Positions 45,001-54,035 of a stretch of DNA of 64,000 bases are shown piece by piece. The notes under the pieces are model-generated. The model ran no database searches and was not told where the DNA came from. It was given only the letters and a program-made list of their open reading frames with translations. The number at the start of each line of letters is the position of its first letter. The stretch's first letter is position 1. The stretch covers positions 27,445,479 to 27,509,478 of the forward strand of contig NW_004955417.1 in the NCBI RefSeq assembly GCF_000276665.1, in the 5' to 3' direction. The position numbers were made by a program, and so were the translations under genes. Source of the stretch: Chinchilla lanigera. Lineage: Eukaryota; Chordata; Mammalia; Rodentia; Chinchillidae.

Positions 45001-47041
45001 GCTGCAGGAGTCCTGCGAGTTCTTCCTGAAGCACAACTCGAAAGTGAAACACAAGAAGAAGCACTGCAAGCCGGGTTCGCACAAGCTGAAGGTCATCTCC
45101 AAATCCATGGGGACCAGCACCGGGGCCACAGCGTACCACGGCACCTCCGCCGTGGCCATCGCGGACCATGACTACCTAGGACAGGAGACCGCGACGGAAA
45201 TCCCGACCTCCCCGGAGGCGTCGGTGAGAGAGGCGGGCGCAGCTAGGGAGCAGGACCCCGGGGAGCCCGCGTCCCCCGCAGCCAGCTCCAGATTTGGCGG
45301 GGACGTGGGTGACAGGAAAAGCCAGGCTGCCAGCGCTCAGGACAGGACCAGTGTCTCCGAAAGTGCCCGGAGCGAAGGAAGGTGAGGACTGATTCCGTTA
45401 CGGCAGATCATCCGGATTTTAAACGCTGCATCACACGTTATTTATCTTTTGGTTACCTTTGTTAGTCCCGGTTTGCAGCGCTGCACTGTGGGTGCAGGCG
45501 TCTTCGTTCTTTTCTCCTTCTCTTTCCCTCTCCCCATCTCTTGGTCCCTTCCATTTTGCAAAAGATCTGTCCCTCTGTGCTGTCTTTTATTTTGCTCTTT
45601 AAACTATTTGTATTTTGGGTTTCTCAGAGAAGAGAAACCCTTGGATATTTAAGCTTGTGCCTCTGATTCATTTCGCTAACCTGAGGGTCTCACACCTCTG
45701 GAGGTCAAGCATTTGAGGACTCTGTGCGCCTGGTTCTAAGTCAGGCCGGCCAGGCTCAGCCTGTGATGTGCTCCTCAACGCTTCTTCGCTGTAAGCAGAG
45801 TCTTGACACCAGCTCTTCAGCAGCAGTAGCCGTGGTCATTTCTACGGCAACTGTTACGCGTTGCTTGTACACTTAGCTAAGTATTTCTGCTTCATCTGAA
45901 ATACAGGCTCAGATTTCATCGATACTGCATTATTATTGGGGCAGGGATATAGCTCAGCAGCTCAGTGCCTGCCTGGCAAGCACAAAGTTCTGAGTTTGAT
46001 TCCTGGTACAAAAAAAAAAAAAACAAAAAAACCTACATTATAGCTCTGTCTAAAGATGACTGTAAGATGCCTTTTGCTTTCTGAACATGAAAGGACGTTG
46101 CCCTCTTTAATGAATTTTGTCCCACATGGACACAGATGACCAAAGGTGAGAAGGGCCCCATGCTGACCACTGACTCCTTTAAATTGTCCATTAGGTCAAA
46201 GTACTTTTTGTTTTCCCTTGACAGCTATGTTTGTTTTTGAGGTTTTTTGTTTTGTTTCGTGGGTTTTTTGTTTTTTGTTTTTTTCAGTATTGGCGATTGA
46301 ACCCAGTATCTTCACACTGAGCTATTTCCCTTGGCCTTTTGTTACTTTTTATTTTGACACAGGGTCTTACTAAATCATTAAATTGTCCAGGCTGGGCTCC
46401 AACTTGGGACCCTCCTGCCTCAGCCTCCCAGAGTGCTGGATTAAGGTGTACGCCATTGCACCTAGCTCCACCACCGTCTTTGTAGACCTGGACGTAATCA
46501 GATACACGCTTTATCCCTCACTAGATGTGAAGAGTCCTCCAGGCAGGACCGAGGTCTCACACATCTCGTTCCCAGCCTCTTGCTTGCTGTCTTGTCCATG
46601 GTGGGGATCTGGAAAGGATTTGCTCAACTGAGGCGGGACTCCAGCCTTTCTAGCTGTGAGTGCCGGGAGACACCGCATGACATCTGTTGGGCGTAGGTAG
46701 CACTTGATGAAGTTTGTAAAGTCAGCAAAAATTGTATTTGAAAAAACGTACCCGTGTTGTGAAGTGTAAGAACCCAGCAGAAAGGGTTCAGGGCACCAGC
46801 CTCGGGGGAGGGCCGGTGTCGATGGGGCGGACGCTCAGGACAAGCGAGCAGCAGCCGCAGGACGTCTGACAGTTGTGCGTCTTCTCCTCCCAGGCTGAGC
46901 CCCCAGAGCGACACCGCTGACGCCGGCTCCGGGCAGGGCGCAGTCACGCAGGTCCCTGGTGGCAACCTCGAGGGCCCGGAGAGGGCCACATCTCCTGGAC
47001 CCCCGAGGACCCCCGAGGACACCGTGGGCGCCGCGCCGTAG
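20902..47041 (+). CDS. FZD6: Frizzled-6 Wnt receptor (whole coding region, six exons joined)
   Basis: Joining 20902-21078, 39280-39476, 41618-42632, 44380-44528, 44977-45381 and 46894-47041 gives 2091 nt, 696 residues plus TAG. All five introns are GT-AG with phases 0, 2, 0, 2, 2. The product is a class F receptor at the plasma membrane. The family binds Wnts; FZD6 is known mainly for planar cell polarity (hair and inner-ear orientation) and for damping canonical Wnt signalling. Order: signal peptide (1 to about 20), cysteine-rich domain with ten cysteines (24, 32, 69, 78, 85, 95, 99, 106, 123, 129), linker, seven membrane segments (about 200-222, 232-252, 282-305, 325-345, 369-389, 414-436, 474-494), KTCTEW at 497-502 (the Dishevelled-binding KTxxxW motif), and a long cytoplasmic tail. 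Human FZD6, recalled from memory, is 706 residues and nearly identical across the membrane core. The tail and linker differ most. Identity is certain; the exact transcript start is not. Confidence 0.97.
21820..21995 (+). mobile_element. B1-ID composite SINE
   Basis: B1 half (ACCAGGCGTGATGGTGCTTG...TTGTCTCAAAATAC) followed by ID half (GGCTAGGGGTGTAGCTCAGT). Confidence 0.8.
22097..22192 (-). mobile_element. Young ID SINE with 17-bp target duplication
   Basis: CTAGAATAGGAATGTTT flanks the element perfectly at 22080-22096 and 22193-22209. The body has intact A and B boxes on the minus strand. Confidence 0.92.
22733..22876 (-). mobile_element. B1-like SINE
   Basis: TTGCCTCAGCCTCTGGAGTG and CTGGGATTACGGGTG at its 5' side; T-rich leader at 22733. 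Confidence 0.85.
25793..25986 (-). mobile_element. B1-ID composite SINE
   Basis: Reverse ID (GGTGGTGCTGGGGAGGGCTG...CATCCCCAGCC) followed by reverse B1 (CTCCTGCCTCAGCCTCCGAG). Confidence 0.75.
26233..26290 (+). mobile_element. B1-like SINE 3' fragment
   Basis: CCCAGCCTGAACTACATAGC then CCTGCCTCAAAAAAATAAAA; only the 3' part is present. Confidence 0.7.
27322..27960. repeat. Pair of related A/G-rich direct repeats 548 bp apart
   Basis: AGTTCAAAGTTTAT...AAGGTAAAAGA occurs near 27324 and 27871. Each copy is followed by about 80 bp of similar AG-rich sequence. They could be two LTR ends or two copies of an unknown repeat. Confidence 0.6.
29705..31815 (-). mobile_element. LINE-1, antisense, 3'-UTR and 3' half of ORF2
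   Basis: T-rich on the + strand. Landmarks of the L1 3' end and ORF2 occur in reverse order (TGGACATACAGGCTGCTTCC; TTTACATTCCCACCAACAAT; TTTGCTGTGCAGGAGCTTTT; TTTTATCAGTGTGGCTTTGT; GGAATGCTATTGATTTTCAT). Truncated on its 5' side at about 31.8 kb. Multiple stops; no usable ORF2. Confidence 0.88.
29734..29840 (-). mobile_element. B1-like SINE inserted in the LINE-1
   Basis: TCCCTGTATCTC is present on both sides (from 29719 and from 29841), so the SINE inserted after the L1. Confidence 0.85.
31816..34585. other. Intronic, nothing recognised
   Basis: Apart from a 17-bp A run near 32840, no repeat or exon is recognised. Apparent ORFs are short and unrelated to any family I know. Confidence 0.5.
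34597..34718 (-). mobile_element. Young ID SINE with target duplication
   Basis: TGCGGAAGAAC occurs at 34586-34596 and 34719-34729. Long T-rich (poly-A) tail on the left. Confidence 0.9.
34888..35072 (+). mobile_element. B1-like SINE with long A-rich tail
   Basis: CCGGGCGTGGTGGTGCCCAC start, CCCTGTCTCAAAAAAC end, then an AAAC-rich tail. Confidence 0.9.
35370..35741 (-). mobile_element. LTR-like dispersed repeat copy
   Basis: Shares ordered blocks with the 333-703 copy (GAGGTTTACTTCGGCTCACA; CAGTGACCCACCCCA; CCTATGAGTGTGTGAGG). Confidence 0.6.
35758..35912 (-). mobile_element. B1-like SINE
   Basis: TTTTTGAGACAGGGTCTCGC start and CTGGGATTACAGGCATGTGC. Flanked by similar CCTCACTACTTT and CCTCACTGCTTT. 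Confidence 0.88.
36540..36780 (-). mobile_element. LINE-1 3'-end fragment
   Basis: Parallels the 29.9-30.0-kb segment of the larger L1 (TTGCTCCTTATTTATACTTG, GGGTTTCTCATGA, CGAATGACTCAAGG). Confidence 0.6.
37105..37555 (+). mobile_element. LINE-1 3'-end fragment, sense
   Basis: CAATGGAATATTACTCAGCA, AAAAGGAATGAAATATTAAT and AAGCAGATCAGTGGTTGGCA follow the ancient L1 3'-end order. Confidence 0.75.
39280..39476 (+). CDS. FZD6: FZD6 coding exon 2: core of the cysteine-rich domain
   Basis: Encodes residues 60 to 125 (last codon split). The acceptor is TTCTTAACAG and the donor GTAAGT. It carries seven of the ten domain cysteines (C69, C78, C85, C95, C99, C106, C123) and the FZD6-typical stretch [13 protein letters not shown] at its end. 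This is the Wnt-binding module on the extracellular side. The exon follows an 18.2-kb intron and sits in a GC-rich stretch. No frameshift or stop is seen, and all expected cysteines are present. Confidence 0.97.
39477..41617 (+). other. FZD6: FZD6 intron between coding exons 2 and 3
   Basis: 2141 bp, GTAAGT to ATTACAG, phase 2. The 5' kilobase is GC-rich; the 3' half is AT-rich and holds one ID SINE. Confidence 0.9.
41164..41250 (+). mobile_element. ID SINE
   Basis: GGGGGGCTGGGGATGTGGCT, CAGTGGTAGGGCGCCTGCCT, then GGGTTCAGTCCCCAGCACCA. Confidence 0.85.
41618..42632 (+). CDS. FZD6: FZD6 coding exon 3: linker and transmembrane segments 1-6
   Basis: The largest exon, residues 125-463. It starts after TTACAG, completes the split Arg codon and the tenth cysteine (C129), then gives the linker, the [13 protein letters not shown] block, and six membrane helices. 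It ends at ...IPCPYQ before GTACGA, phase 0. From about residue 143 onward the sequence is almost the same as human FZD6, including the [10 protein letters not shown] loop and the [10 protein letters not shown] segment. The stretch after C129 is divergent: the sequon N130-G-T replaces an acidic triplet, and the linker looks one residue shorter than human. A second extra sequon, N255-S-T, lies in the first extracellular loop, where human has Asp. Apparent ORFs on the other strand and in the +1 frame over this exon are coding shadows. Confidence 0.98.
42633..44379 (+). other. FZD6: FZD6 intron between coding exons 3 and 4
   Basis: 1747 bp, GTACGA to TTCTGTAG, phase 0. AT-rich, with old LINE-1 3' fragments at about 43.4-43.9 kb. 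Confidence 0.9.
43390..43880 (+). mobile_element. Old LINE-1 3' fragments
   Basis: GTTAAGTGAAAAAAAGCA at 43.4 kb, and GGCAATCACCTAAGTATC...AAGAAGTAAGGACTATATTT at 43.7 kb, match L1M 3' ends. They look like two separate pieces. Confidence 0.55.
44380..44528 (+). CDS. FZD6: FZD6 coding exon 4: transmembrane segment 7 and KTxxxW motif
   Basis: Encodes residues 464-513. The acceptor is TTCTGTAG, directly before GTA AAA; the donor GTAAGAA splits the last codon (GA|C, Asp). It contains transmembrane segment 7 (about 474-494, [20 protein letters not shown]) followed by KTCTEW at 497-502, the conserved cytoplasmic motif through which Frizzleds recruit Dishevelled. The first residues (VKTTARPE) differ slightly from human but keep the same length. 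The next intron is only 448 bp. Confidence 0.97.
44977..45381 (+). CDS. FZD6: FZD6 coding exon 5: cytoplasmic tail, proximal part
   Basis: Encodes residues 513 to 648 of the intracellular tail. The acceptor is TTCCCCGCAG; the donor GTGAGG splits an Arg codon. The first half is well conserved ([20 protein letters not shown], a lysine-rich KVKHKKKH stretch, and the GTSTGATA block). The second half has in-frame length changes against human: a deletion after the SVREA region and extra residues before [11 protein letters not shown]. The tail is Ser/Thr-rich and probably a phosphorylation region; the length changes suggest relaxed constraint. Third codon positions are noticeably G/C. Confidence 0.96.
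45515..45685 (-). mobile_element. LINE-1 3'-UTR fragment
   Basis: CATCTCTTGGTCCCTTCC...TTTGGGTTTCTCAGAGAAGA parallels 29.84-29.96 kb of the large antisense L1. Confidence 0.65.
45939..46035 (+). mobile_element. ID SINE
   Basis: GGGGCAGGGATATAGCTCAG, GTGCCTGCCTGGCAAGCACA, and a poly-A tail from about 46009. Confidence 0.85.
46240..46472 (-). mobile_element. B1-ID composite SINE
   Basis: Reverse ID (CAGTATTGGCGATTGAACCC) followed by reverse B1 (CCTGCCTCAGCCTCCCAGAG). Confidence 0.78.
46894..47041 (+). CDS. FZD6: FZD6 coding exon 6: divergent C-terminus and stop
   Basis: Follows a CTCCTCCCAG acceptor, completes R648 and encodes 48 more residues before TAG at 47039-47041. The first residues ([11 protein letters not shown]) align with the human tail, so the exon and frame are right. 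From about residue 670 onward similarity is lost, and the protein ends in TVGAAP instead of the SDT ending known from human. A short direct duplication of CCCCGAGGAC near 47000-47020 and high G+C suggest local slippage and GC-biased change. An assembly error or an alternative last exon cannot be excluded. Confidence 0.88.
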
Positions 47042-47719
47042 AGAAGCCCTGGGGTCTTCCTCCTTGCATTGACCTTGGCATCAGTGACTGAGCTACTGGG
47101 GAGAATACTGATTTCAAGAACAATACGACTCATTTCCGCAAAGGCTTCTGACGGCGGGAAATTCCTGAAAGCAGAAACGCGAGGGTTAATGATATCTTTT
47201 AAGTCGCTTGGGAGGAGGAGCTGCAGGAACCTTCCTCTTCTGTTCCTGCAGATTCTACTCCAGTTAGAAGCATTGTAAGATGGATTTTTCTATGTTGGTT
47301 TTTTGACATCCAGGCAAGATTTTTCTTTGCTGAAGTATTTAAAACATCCTTGTACTTTTAAAATATGTACTTGAAAATAAGCTTATGTGTATTTGAATAT
47401 TTTGGAAGTACTGGAAAATCGATTTGCGTATTTTTATGATCATACTCATATTTTAGTACTACTTTGGTAGCATTTACACTGAATTTTAAGAAAACTAGAA
47501 CATAGTATTCGTTTATAGTATACAAAAATAGTTGACACACCAAAAGGTTTTATAAAAGGTGTTCAACTTTAAAGAACCACTTCTACCTTACTGTGCAGGA
47601 ATTTTGTTACTTCTCATTGTTTTAGGAATTCCACGCAGGTTTCTCATGCAGCTGAAATAAGGTGCTTGCTGGAGGGTGTCCCCCGTGCTGTGCTGCTCCC
47701 AATCCTGCTGCATTTTTGA

Positions 47720-47725
47720 AATAAA
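47720..47725 (+). terminator. FZD6: Internal poly(A) signal AATAAA
   Basis: Canonical hexamer about 680 nt after the stop codon. It could give a short 3'-UTR isoform. Confidence 0.5.
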
Positions 47726-48041
47726 ATGTCCTGAAGGATTAGCAGAGGAATTTTATATTCTTTTACAAACTAAGCCAGGTGCAGTTGGTTTCCGTTTCTT
47801 GATGTTTCATGACCACCTATAACTGCATTACAAACATTTTCAGTTCCTCAGACTTCTCCTTTGCCTTAACTTTTGTTTTTTTAATGTTTAAAATATTGCA
47901 AACACTTTATATGGCATAGTGTTAGTCTCCTATGTTATGCAAAATTCACTTTGTAGCAAAGTAGCTGAGTGTGCGAAAGTCCCTTAGCGATGTTAGTGCC
48001 AGTCCGGTGGGGGAAAATGTCCCGAGAAACAAAATGGTTTT

Positions 48042-48049
48042 TGTACATA
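48042..48049 (+). promoter_or_regulatory. FZD6: Pumilio-type element in FZD6 3'-UTR
   Basis: TGTACATA matches the UGUANAUA Pumilio consensus. Motif match only; function is inferred. Confidence 0.4.
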
Positions 48050-48251
48050 CACGTCAAGATATTCAGGAGTTTTCATAGTCTTGTTTGTTAAACAACATTT
48101 TCTGATACTTTTGATACGTTTAGCATACTATTAAAGCGAAGAAAGAAAATTATCATGTACTGTATGGAAAATGTTGTACCTATGAACTTTTCCACATTTG
48201 TAAACAGATAACTTTGTATACCAGAACCTTGTTTTGAGTGATCTTTTTATT

Positions 48252-48257
48252 AATAAA
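48252..48257 (+). terminator. FZD6: Distal FZD6 poly(A) signal AATAAA
   Basis: Canonical hexamer, a CA cleavage candidate at 48270-48271, then a GT-rich stretch (TTGTGAAG...TCTGTGTTC). This is the full set of elements expected at a main poly(A) site. Confidence 0.8.
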
Positions 48258-48327
48258 ATTGTCTTTATACAGGAGATTGTGAAGTATTCTGTGTTCAGTG
48301 GTACAATCCCGGGCGGGAAGTAGTACC

Positions 48328-48913
48328 CAGTAAGGCCTTGGATTGCAGATCGCTTGGATTGCAGTGTTCCGCCAGATGAGCAAGCATTACTAGTAAATTT
48401 TAACTTGACAGACAAGCAACGTCGAGTAGTGTGTGACACTGAATGTTGCGTGAGCTCAGCGGAGCCAGTGGTTCCTCTCTCTCTGGCTGCAGGACTGTGT
48501 GCTTGTCACTTTTCTGCAAAGTCCTCAAAAGGAGACAAAAACAAGTGTCATTGGCAGGTTCCTTGTATGAAAAGAAAACAATTCCACTGGGCTCGTAGAC
48601 AGCAGTGATCCTGTTAGTGACGGTGGAAGCCGTCCAGCACAGTACCCTCCTCTCTCCTGTCTCCCTCACACCAGTCACGAAGGTGTCAAAGGTAAGTGCA
48701 GGTTAAGTTGCTTATTTTCTTTACATTTTGAATTCTCTTTATTATTTTGTATTATAGCATTGTAATCGTTTTTATATGAACATTTTTGTATTGGGGAATG
48801 AATCATCTGAATTTCCAATATTTCTTCTGGGGAAATTCACTTTGGATTACAAATGCTTTGGATTACAAGCATGTTTCCAGGACAAATTATGCTTGCAAAC
48901 CAAGCTTTTACTG
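48328..48913. mobile_element. Tigger-like non-autonomous DNA transposon
   Basis: Imperfect 19-bp terminal inverted repeats match at 15 of 19 positions: 48328-48346 (CAGTAAGGCCTTGGATTGC) and the reverse complement of 48895-48913. The internal GGATTACAA-type motifs resemble the TcMar-Tigger group. No transposase frame is left. It begins about 55 bp past the FZD6 cleavage site. Confidence 0.65.
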
Positions 48914-50552
48914 TAATTTTTCAGATTAGTGACACCATTAGGACACTCAGAACTCTTTTTTTTTTTTTTTTGGCCACAATTTTTTCCCCAAAGAAAGCTA
49001 AAATATATGGGAGAAATAAGGCATCATCATTCCTCAAACACAAGGCGCTGCCAGGCTCAGGTGTGGGAGGAGAGAGGAGCGTGGCCCCCATTGCCGGGAG
49101 CTTCCCTGGGCAGGGCGCTCGGCTGACGGAGAAAAGGGGCTGGGATGCGGAGCAGAGCTGCTGGTGGCCCCAGGGTGACCCAAAGGGCTGCAGAGGAGGA
49201 GCAAGCGTGACCTGTAAAGGAGGCAGTGCTGCCTCAGGCTTTCTGGGTGCACCCCAAAAAGTTCAAGCCCTGTCCTGAGATAGTAACCCACAGGCACCAG
49301 GCAGAAACAAAAGAAGATCTCAGGAGGAAGGAAGTGTTGTTCTTTCTATCCTGCAAGCACTTTCTAAAACACAGGGCCCAGCCTGTGATCATTTAGGGGT
49401 ACAAAAACAATTTCTTTGGTTCATCAAAAGGATGAGCAAGAATTGGCATGAATATCAGATAAAAACATTCACCAGTACTCTTGAAGGGCCAGACATACCT
49501 TGTATAATGTATAAATACCAATGAGATGCTATGTTCCTACCAGAAGGATTAAAATAAAATCAAAGCTGCTAGTACCAAGTTTTGGTGAGGATGTAGAACA
49601 GCAGGACCCCATGTGAGGCTGGTGGGAAGCCTGGGGTGCGGCCACGCAGGGGGCTGTGAGCCCAGCTGCACGCGGTCCAGCTCCATGGGGTCCAGCTCAC
49701 ACGGTCTTCTGCAGCACTGACAGCCACACTTCTGGGGTCCTGCTGTTTGGTTTGTGTGCAAAGTCCCCCTGCAACAGGCAGCGCTGCACCTACCCTTCCA
49801 TCTGGCAGCACATAGTGACCTCCTTCCAAGCGCAGTAGGGACTGCAGACGCTGGAGGAGGTGTGGTGTGGGGACAGCGGCTTCACAGTAGAGCAACTCCA
49901 CAAACACGGCCCCACCACAGAAGGTGACCAGGCCTGGTGAAAGCATATGACCTTCGTGTGTGCAATTGGAATGTCACTTCACCTCTGTGACCCTCGTCCC
50001 CAAAACCTACCGCCTCAGTCTAGCCGGGAGAAAGCTCTTAGATAAACCCCAGTGGATGGACATTCTCCGAAGTATCTCACCCGTGCTCCTCAGAAGGAGT
50101 TCAGATCCCGGAAAATGAGAGAGTCAGGGAAACACGGCCGCCAAGACAAGACACCTGATGACAACTGCACACAGCGGGAGAAAAAAAGGTCGAAAAGAAA
50201 AGGTTTGTTCCATAAGAATGAAGGAAATCTGAACAAAAATGGGCCTTGGTTACTCCTTGGCTTTGCCATTCAGCTCAGCGCGGTGCCCTTTAACCATGGT
50301 GCGACACCCCTCCCTCAGTCCAGTGCCCTGCCTCCCGGGTGGGCCTTCCATGTTCTCATCTTTCTTCTCTTTTTGCTCACCTCTGAATTTCAGAACCTCT
50401 CTAAGAAAATGTATCAGGCTTATCTTTTAAATTTCTATTAAATTTTTGTTTGGTACCATCTTTATTTTGGTCTTTTTTTTGGTTCTGTTTGTTGGTTCTG
50501 GTTTTTTTGGTACTGGGATTGGGCACCATCTTTAAATTTCAAAACATTTTTA
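48914..50552. other. 3' flanking DNA, nothing recognised
   Basis: A short T run at 48957-48971, then unassigned sequence. Only chance ORFs up to 141 codons. Confidence 0.5.
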
Positions 50553-50663
50553 TTTTTGTTTGTTTGTTTTTGTTTTTTTTTTTTTTTTCCGGTACTGGGA
50601 ATCGAACTCACGACCTTGCGCTTGCCAGGCACGTGCTGTGCCACTGAGCTAAACCCCCAGCCC
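50553..50663 (-). mobile_element. Young ID SINE with 15-bp target duplication
   Basis: TTCAAAACATTTTTA is perfect at 50538-50552 and 50664-50678. Confidence 0.92.
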
Positions 50664-50678
50664 TTCAAAACATTTTTA

Positions 50679-53600
50679 AAGTCTCTGTTCATAATACCTT
50701 CTTGTTCTATGATTTCAAAAATATATATAATATATTTTTAAAGTTTGCATAGAAAACATTGGTTTTTAAAATTTATTTTGTAATAGATGATTTCATGAAA
50801 GTACTTTGATCACTCTAATGATTTTAAAGCCCATTTCCCCCCAATTTCCTAGGTGGAAAATCTTTTCGCTGCAAACCATGGTGATTTCACTTCTTATCTG
50901 TTAGCTAGAACTTCTAGCCAGTTGCCATTAACAGCTATCAGCAGACACTCTTATCTTGTTTCTTATAAATAAAAATGGTTTAATATCACTGAGAATAATG
51001 CTGGCATTTGATATAAGATAGGTATTTTAATGAATTCAACAGTCCTAATCCAGTTTACATTTTTAAAAAAAACCTAACAATCATTACTGGATTTAATCAA
51101 ATGCCTTTTTGCTGTTGATATCAGTCAGCTGAAGGCTTGGGGCTGTCCCCCGCCATCCTCAGCCCTGAGTGGTGTACGAGCTGTTGTCCCCCGAGCGGCA
51201 GGTGCAGGGTGCTGAGAGCACCTTACGGATGATCTTCTACCCTTCCGTCCACTCCCTTCTCTCTCGTGAAGGACGATCACTCAGGAAACAGCCTCGTGGG
51301 CTAGAACCTGAAGCAGCTCATGACACAGCCTGATGTGAGCTTGGCCGGGAGGAGAAGCTGCAGGCAGGCGTCGATCAGCTGGTGTGACACCACCCTTCTG
51401 TTCTTTGAGGGGTTTTCCTTGATCTCGATACGTTATTTAATATACTGCTGGATTTGAGTTGTTGGTAGTTTATTTAGGGTAGAAATATGCATCTACATCA
51501 GCTTTATTCTAAATGACTTATCAGCCCTGGGCTCGGTACTTGTACTCAGTGGGGCTGAATTTCCAAAGGATTTCTTTTTGGCAGCAAACATACAAGGCAT
51601 TGTCTAATTCACAAGAAGGCAGCAGTTTTCCTTCTTCAGGGGGCCGGTGCCTTTGATGCTGTCTCTGAAAGAGGTGACCTTACTTTTTATTTATTTTAAA
51701 GAGAAAAAAAGCTAAAACAACGACATAAAATTTCAAAACGAGGTGGTAGGAGAGTACCAATGGTTAGTACAGACCGTAATTTTTACACAAACTATATGGC
51801 ACTTTTCAGTCAAGGAAGTTGACTTCAATCATGAAATACCGTTGGATTTCCATCTGCAGTAATGAAGTTGGCAGGAGAGTGTGGCCACGGCCCACAGCAG
51901 CGAAGAGGTGGTGAGACTGCACCGCGCTCTGAAAGTGGCCTTCCGGCCCTCCACAGGGCTTCGCAGAATGCGTCCTCTCACAGGCCGCAGAGGCCCCGGG
52001 GCTCATCGCCCCCAAGGTCCACCTCTTCCTGGCTCTTCCCCAAACTTTCCCTGTGAAATGAGACCAAAACTAGCTTGCAATTGCCACACGCCATCAAAAC
52101 CAAGTTTCCTGCTTCGTACCCTCAGCCTCTCAGGAATGTCCCCCGATGGGCGTGGCTGGCATCTGCTGCTGGAATGTCTGAAGCGGCCCAGGCCGGCCCC
52201 AGTGGGCTCAGGAAACGCAAGCTGCAATTCACAATAACCGCAAGGAGCCCTGCTGTGGCTTTGCTGCTTGGAAAGTATCGCCCAGACTCCTCACTGCCCA
52301 CACCCAGTCAGAGGCTGCGATTCCAGGGCGATGGTCTTAGCAGCTGCTGTGATGTGTCATGCCAGAGGGTCAAACAGCGTGTCCATAAAGAGGGAGGGAA
52401 GGTTAAAAGTTAAGTCCAAGTGACCAAGCACCCTCGCACCTGGGGCCCTGCTGGACCGCAGTGGACATCGTCTGGCCAAGTTCAAGGTGACCACTCCGGG
52501 AGGGGCGCTGGCAAAGAAATGCAGCCGTGACGTGGAAAGGAGCAGGGACCCGGCCCGGCAAATAGCCACTAGAAATGAAAACAAACGGAAAGCGGTTGCT
52601 CAGGTGGCTAACTTCTGCAGCCGGATCTAAGGTTTTGATTTTCCATCCCCACCAGGACAAAAAGGCAAACTCTGAAGAAAGGCTTTCTAGTTTCCCACCA
52701 CACAAGGACGAGGTAAGGAGGTGAACCTACTCACAGGGAGGGGCGGGGGCTGAGGGCAGGTGGTGCAAGTCCTGGGCCCAGGGGCCCAGCGGGGGAGGGA
52801 GGCGGCTGCACGCGATTGGAGCAGAGCCGGCTGAGGGAGGGGAGCCCACAGATGCCCCGTCCCCTCTCATTCCCAGGCTGCCTGGGGACCCCTGTGCCCC
52901 TGCCGCGGAGGGGAAGAGGCGCACTGCCCAGGCTGGTGGCTGCATCCATCTTGGCAAAAACTAGAGGAAGTTCTTCAAAGAAGTTATTTTCTAAACACAT
53001 GCCATAGATGGTCTTCATAGATGATCTTCATTTACACCTACTTCAGTCTATTAGCCAAATATTTAACACTTGTTTATAAATGTACTATTCCATTTTGAAT
53101 GTGTTGAGTAGCAGGAAATCAATAGAGATGTCAAAAGTTTCTCCCAAACTCAGAGAAAGATTAAACATCTTATGATCTTCTCCATCATTTCCTCAAAGTA
53201 CTAGCTGGAGTGAAACTGTCTTGCTCGTGGGTTCATTTTTTTCCCGCTTGTTCAAGGATCGAATTTGTCTCACAGTCAGGAAACAATGCAAACCTGAGTA
53301 GACTCCACACTTTATCTAGAAAGATCACCGGTGGGTCCAGATCTCCTCCAGTCCCCTTCTCATGGTCAGGCCAGGAGCTCCAGGAAAATGCTCAGAAACC
53401 AGAAAACTCCAGGCCTGTCAAGAGGCTGATCACGGTGAACCTTGGCCAGCACCTTTGGTCACTGCCGGCTGCCCGGGAGAGAGAACGGCTTGCTGTGTCT
53501 TCAGGCGGCCCTGCAGGCAGACTTCGGGCAGGCGAGGTCAGCAGGACACAGCAGGGCTGTGTTTCGCGGAGCTGCAGCCCCCAGGTTCTGTTGTGGTCCA

Positions 53601-54035
53601 TGTTACCCTGCCGACACCCAGTGCACCAAAGGAGTTTGGGGTCCAATCGTCATTGCGGTGCTGGGGGTGGAGCCCTGACCTCACACGCTGGCCAGCTGCT
53701 CCGCAGTGATGACATGGAAACCCCCAAGGCACCGTAATGATGCAAAAGAAGGAAAGTCAGAGTTGCATTTGTGGAATCCTGCCCTGCATGCAGTAGGTGT
53801 CAACAACCACAGAAGAACAATATTTTATGTTTACTACGGTTACAGATATGTAGGCTTTACAAACTTCCGTTATTGTTTAATTTGACACTTTAGATAATCA
53901 AGGTATATTTTTAAAAATACATATATATATAAATGAAGACAATAAGTTTAATGAATTTCATTATCTTTAATATCATTCTAGAATTTTCAAAAGTATTGCT
54001 CACCAGATAAAAATTTCTTTTCTTTTTCAGGTTGG
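50679..54035. other. 3' flanking DNA, nothing recognised
   Basis: AT-rich at 50.7-51.1 kb and 53.8-54.0 kb, GC-richer at 51.9-53.7 kb. The ORF at 53210-53737 (175 codons) resembles no family I know and has no splice or domain support. Confidence 0.45.

Larger units (their letters stand above)
45382..46893 (+). other. FZD6: FZD6 intron between coding exons 5 and 6
   Basis: 1512 bp, GTGAGG to CTCCCAG, phase 2. It contains a LINE-1 3'-end fragment, an ID SINE and a B1-ID dimer. Confidence 0.9.
47042..48272 (+). other. FZD6: FZD6 3'-UTR
   Basis: AT-rich sequence from the stop codon to the predicted cleavage site. It has an internal AATAAA at 47720-47725, a Pumilio-type element TGTACATA at 48042-48049, and a terminal AATAAA at 48252-48257. 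No transposon is seen inside it. Its length of about 1.2 kb and its AT-rich ending are reasonable for FZD6. Confidence 0.8.

Noticed and set aside
45160..45385. ORF 44708-45385 taken as an independent gene
   Set aside because: Its 3' two thirds are FZD6 exon 5; the upstream part is intron read through the acceptor.
53210..53737. 175-codon ORF
   Set aside because: Composition and lack of motifs fit a chance frame in moderately GC-rich DNA.
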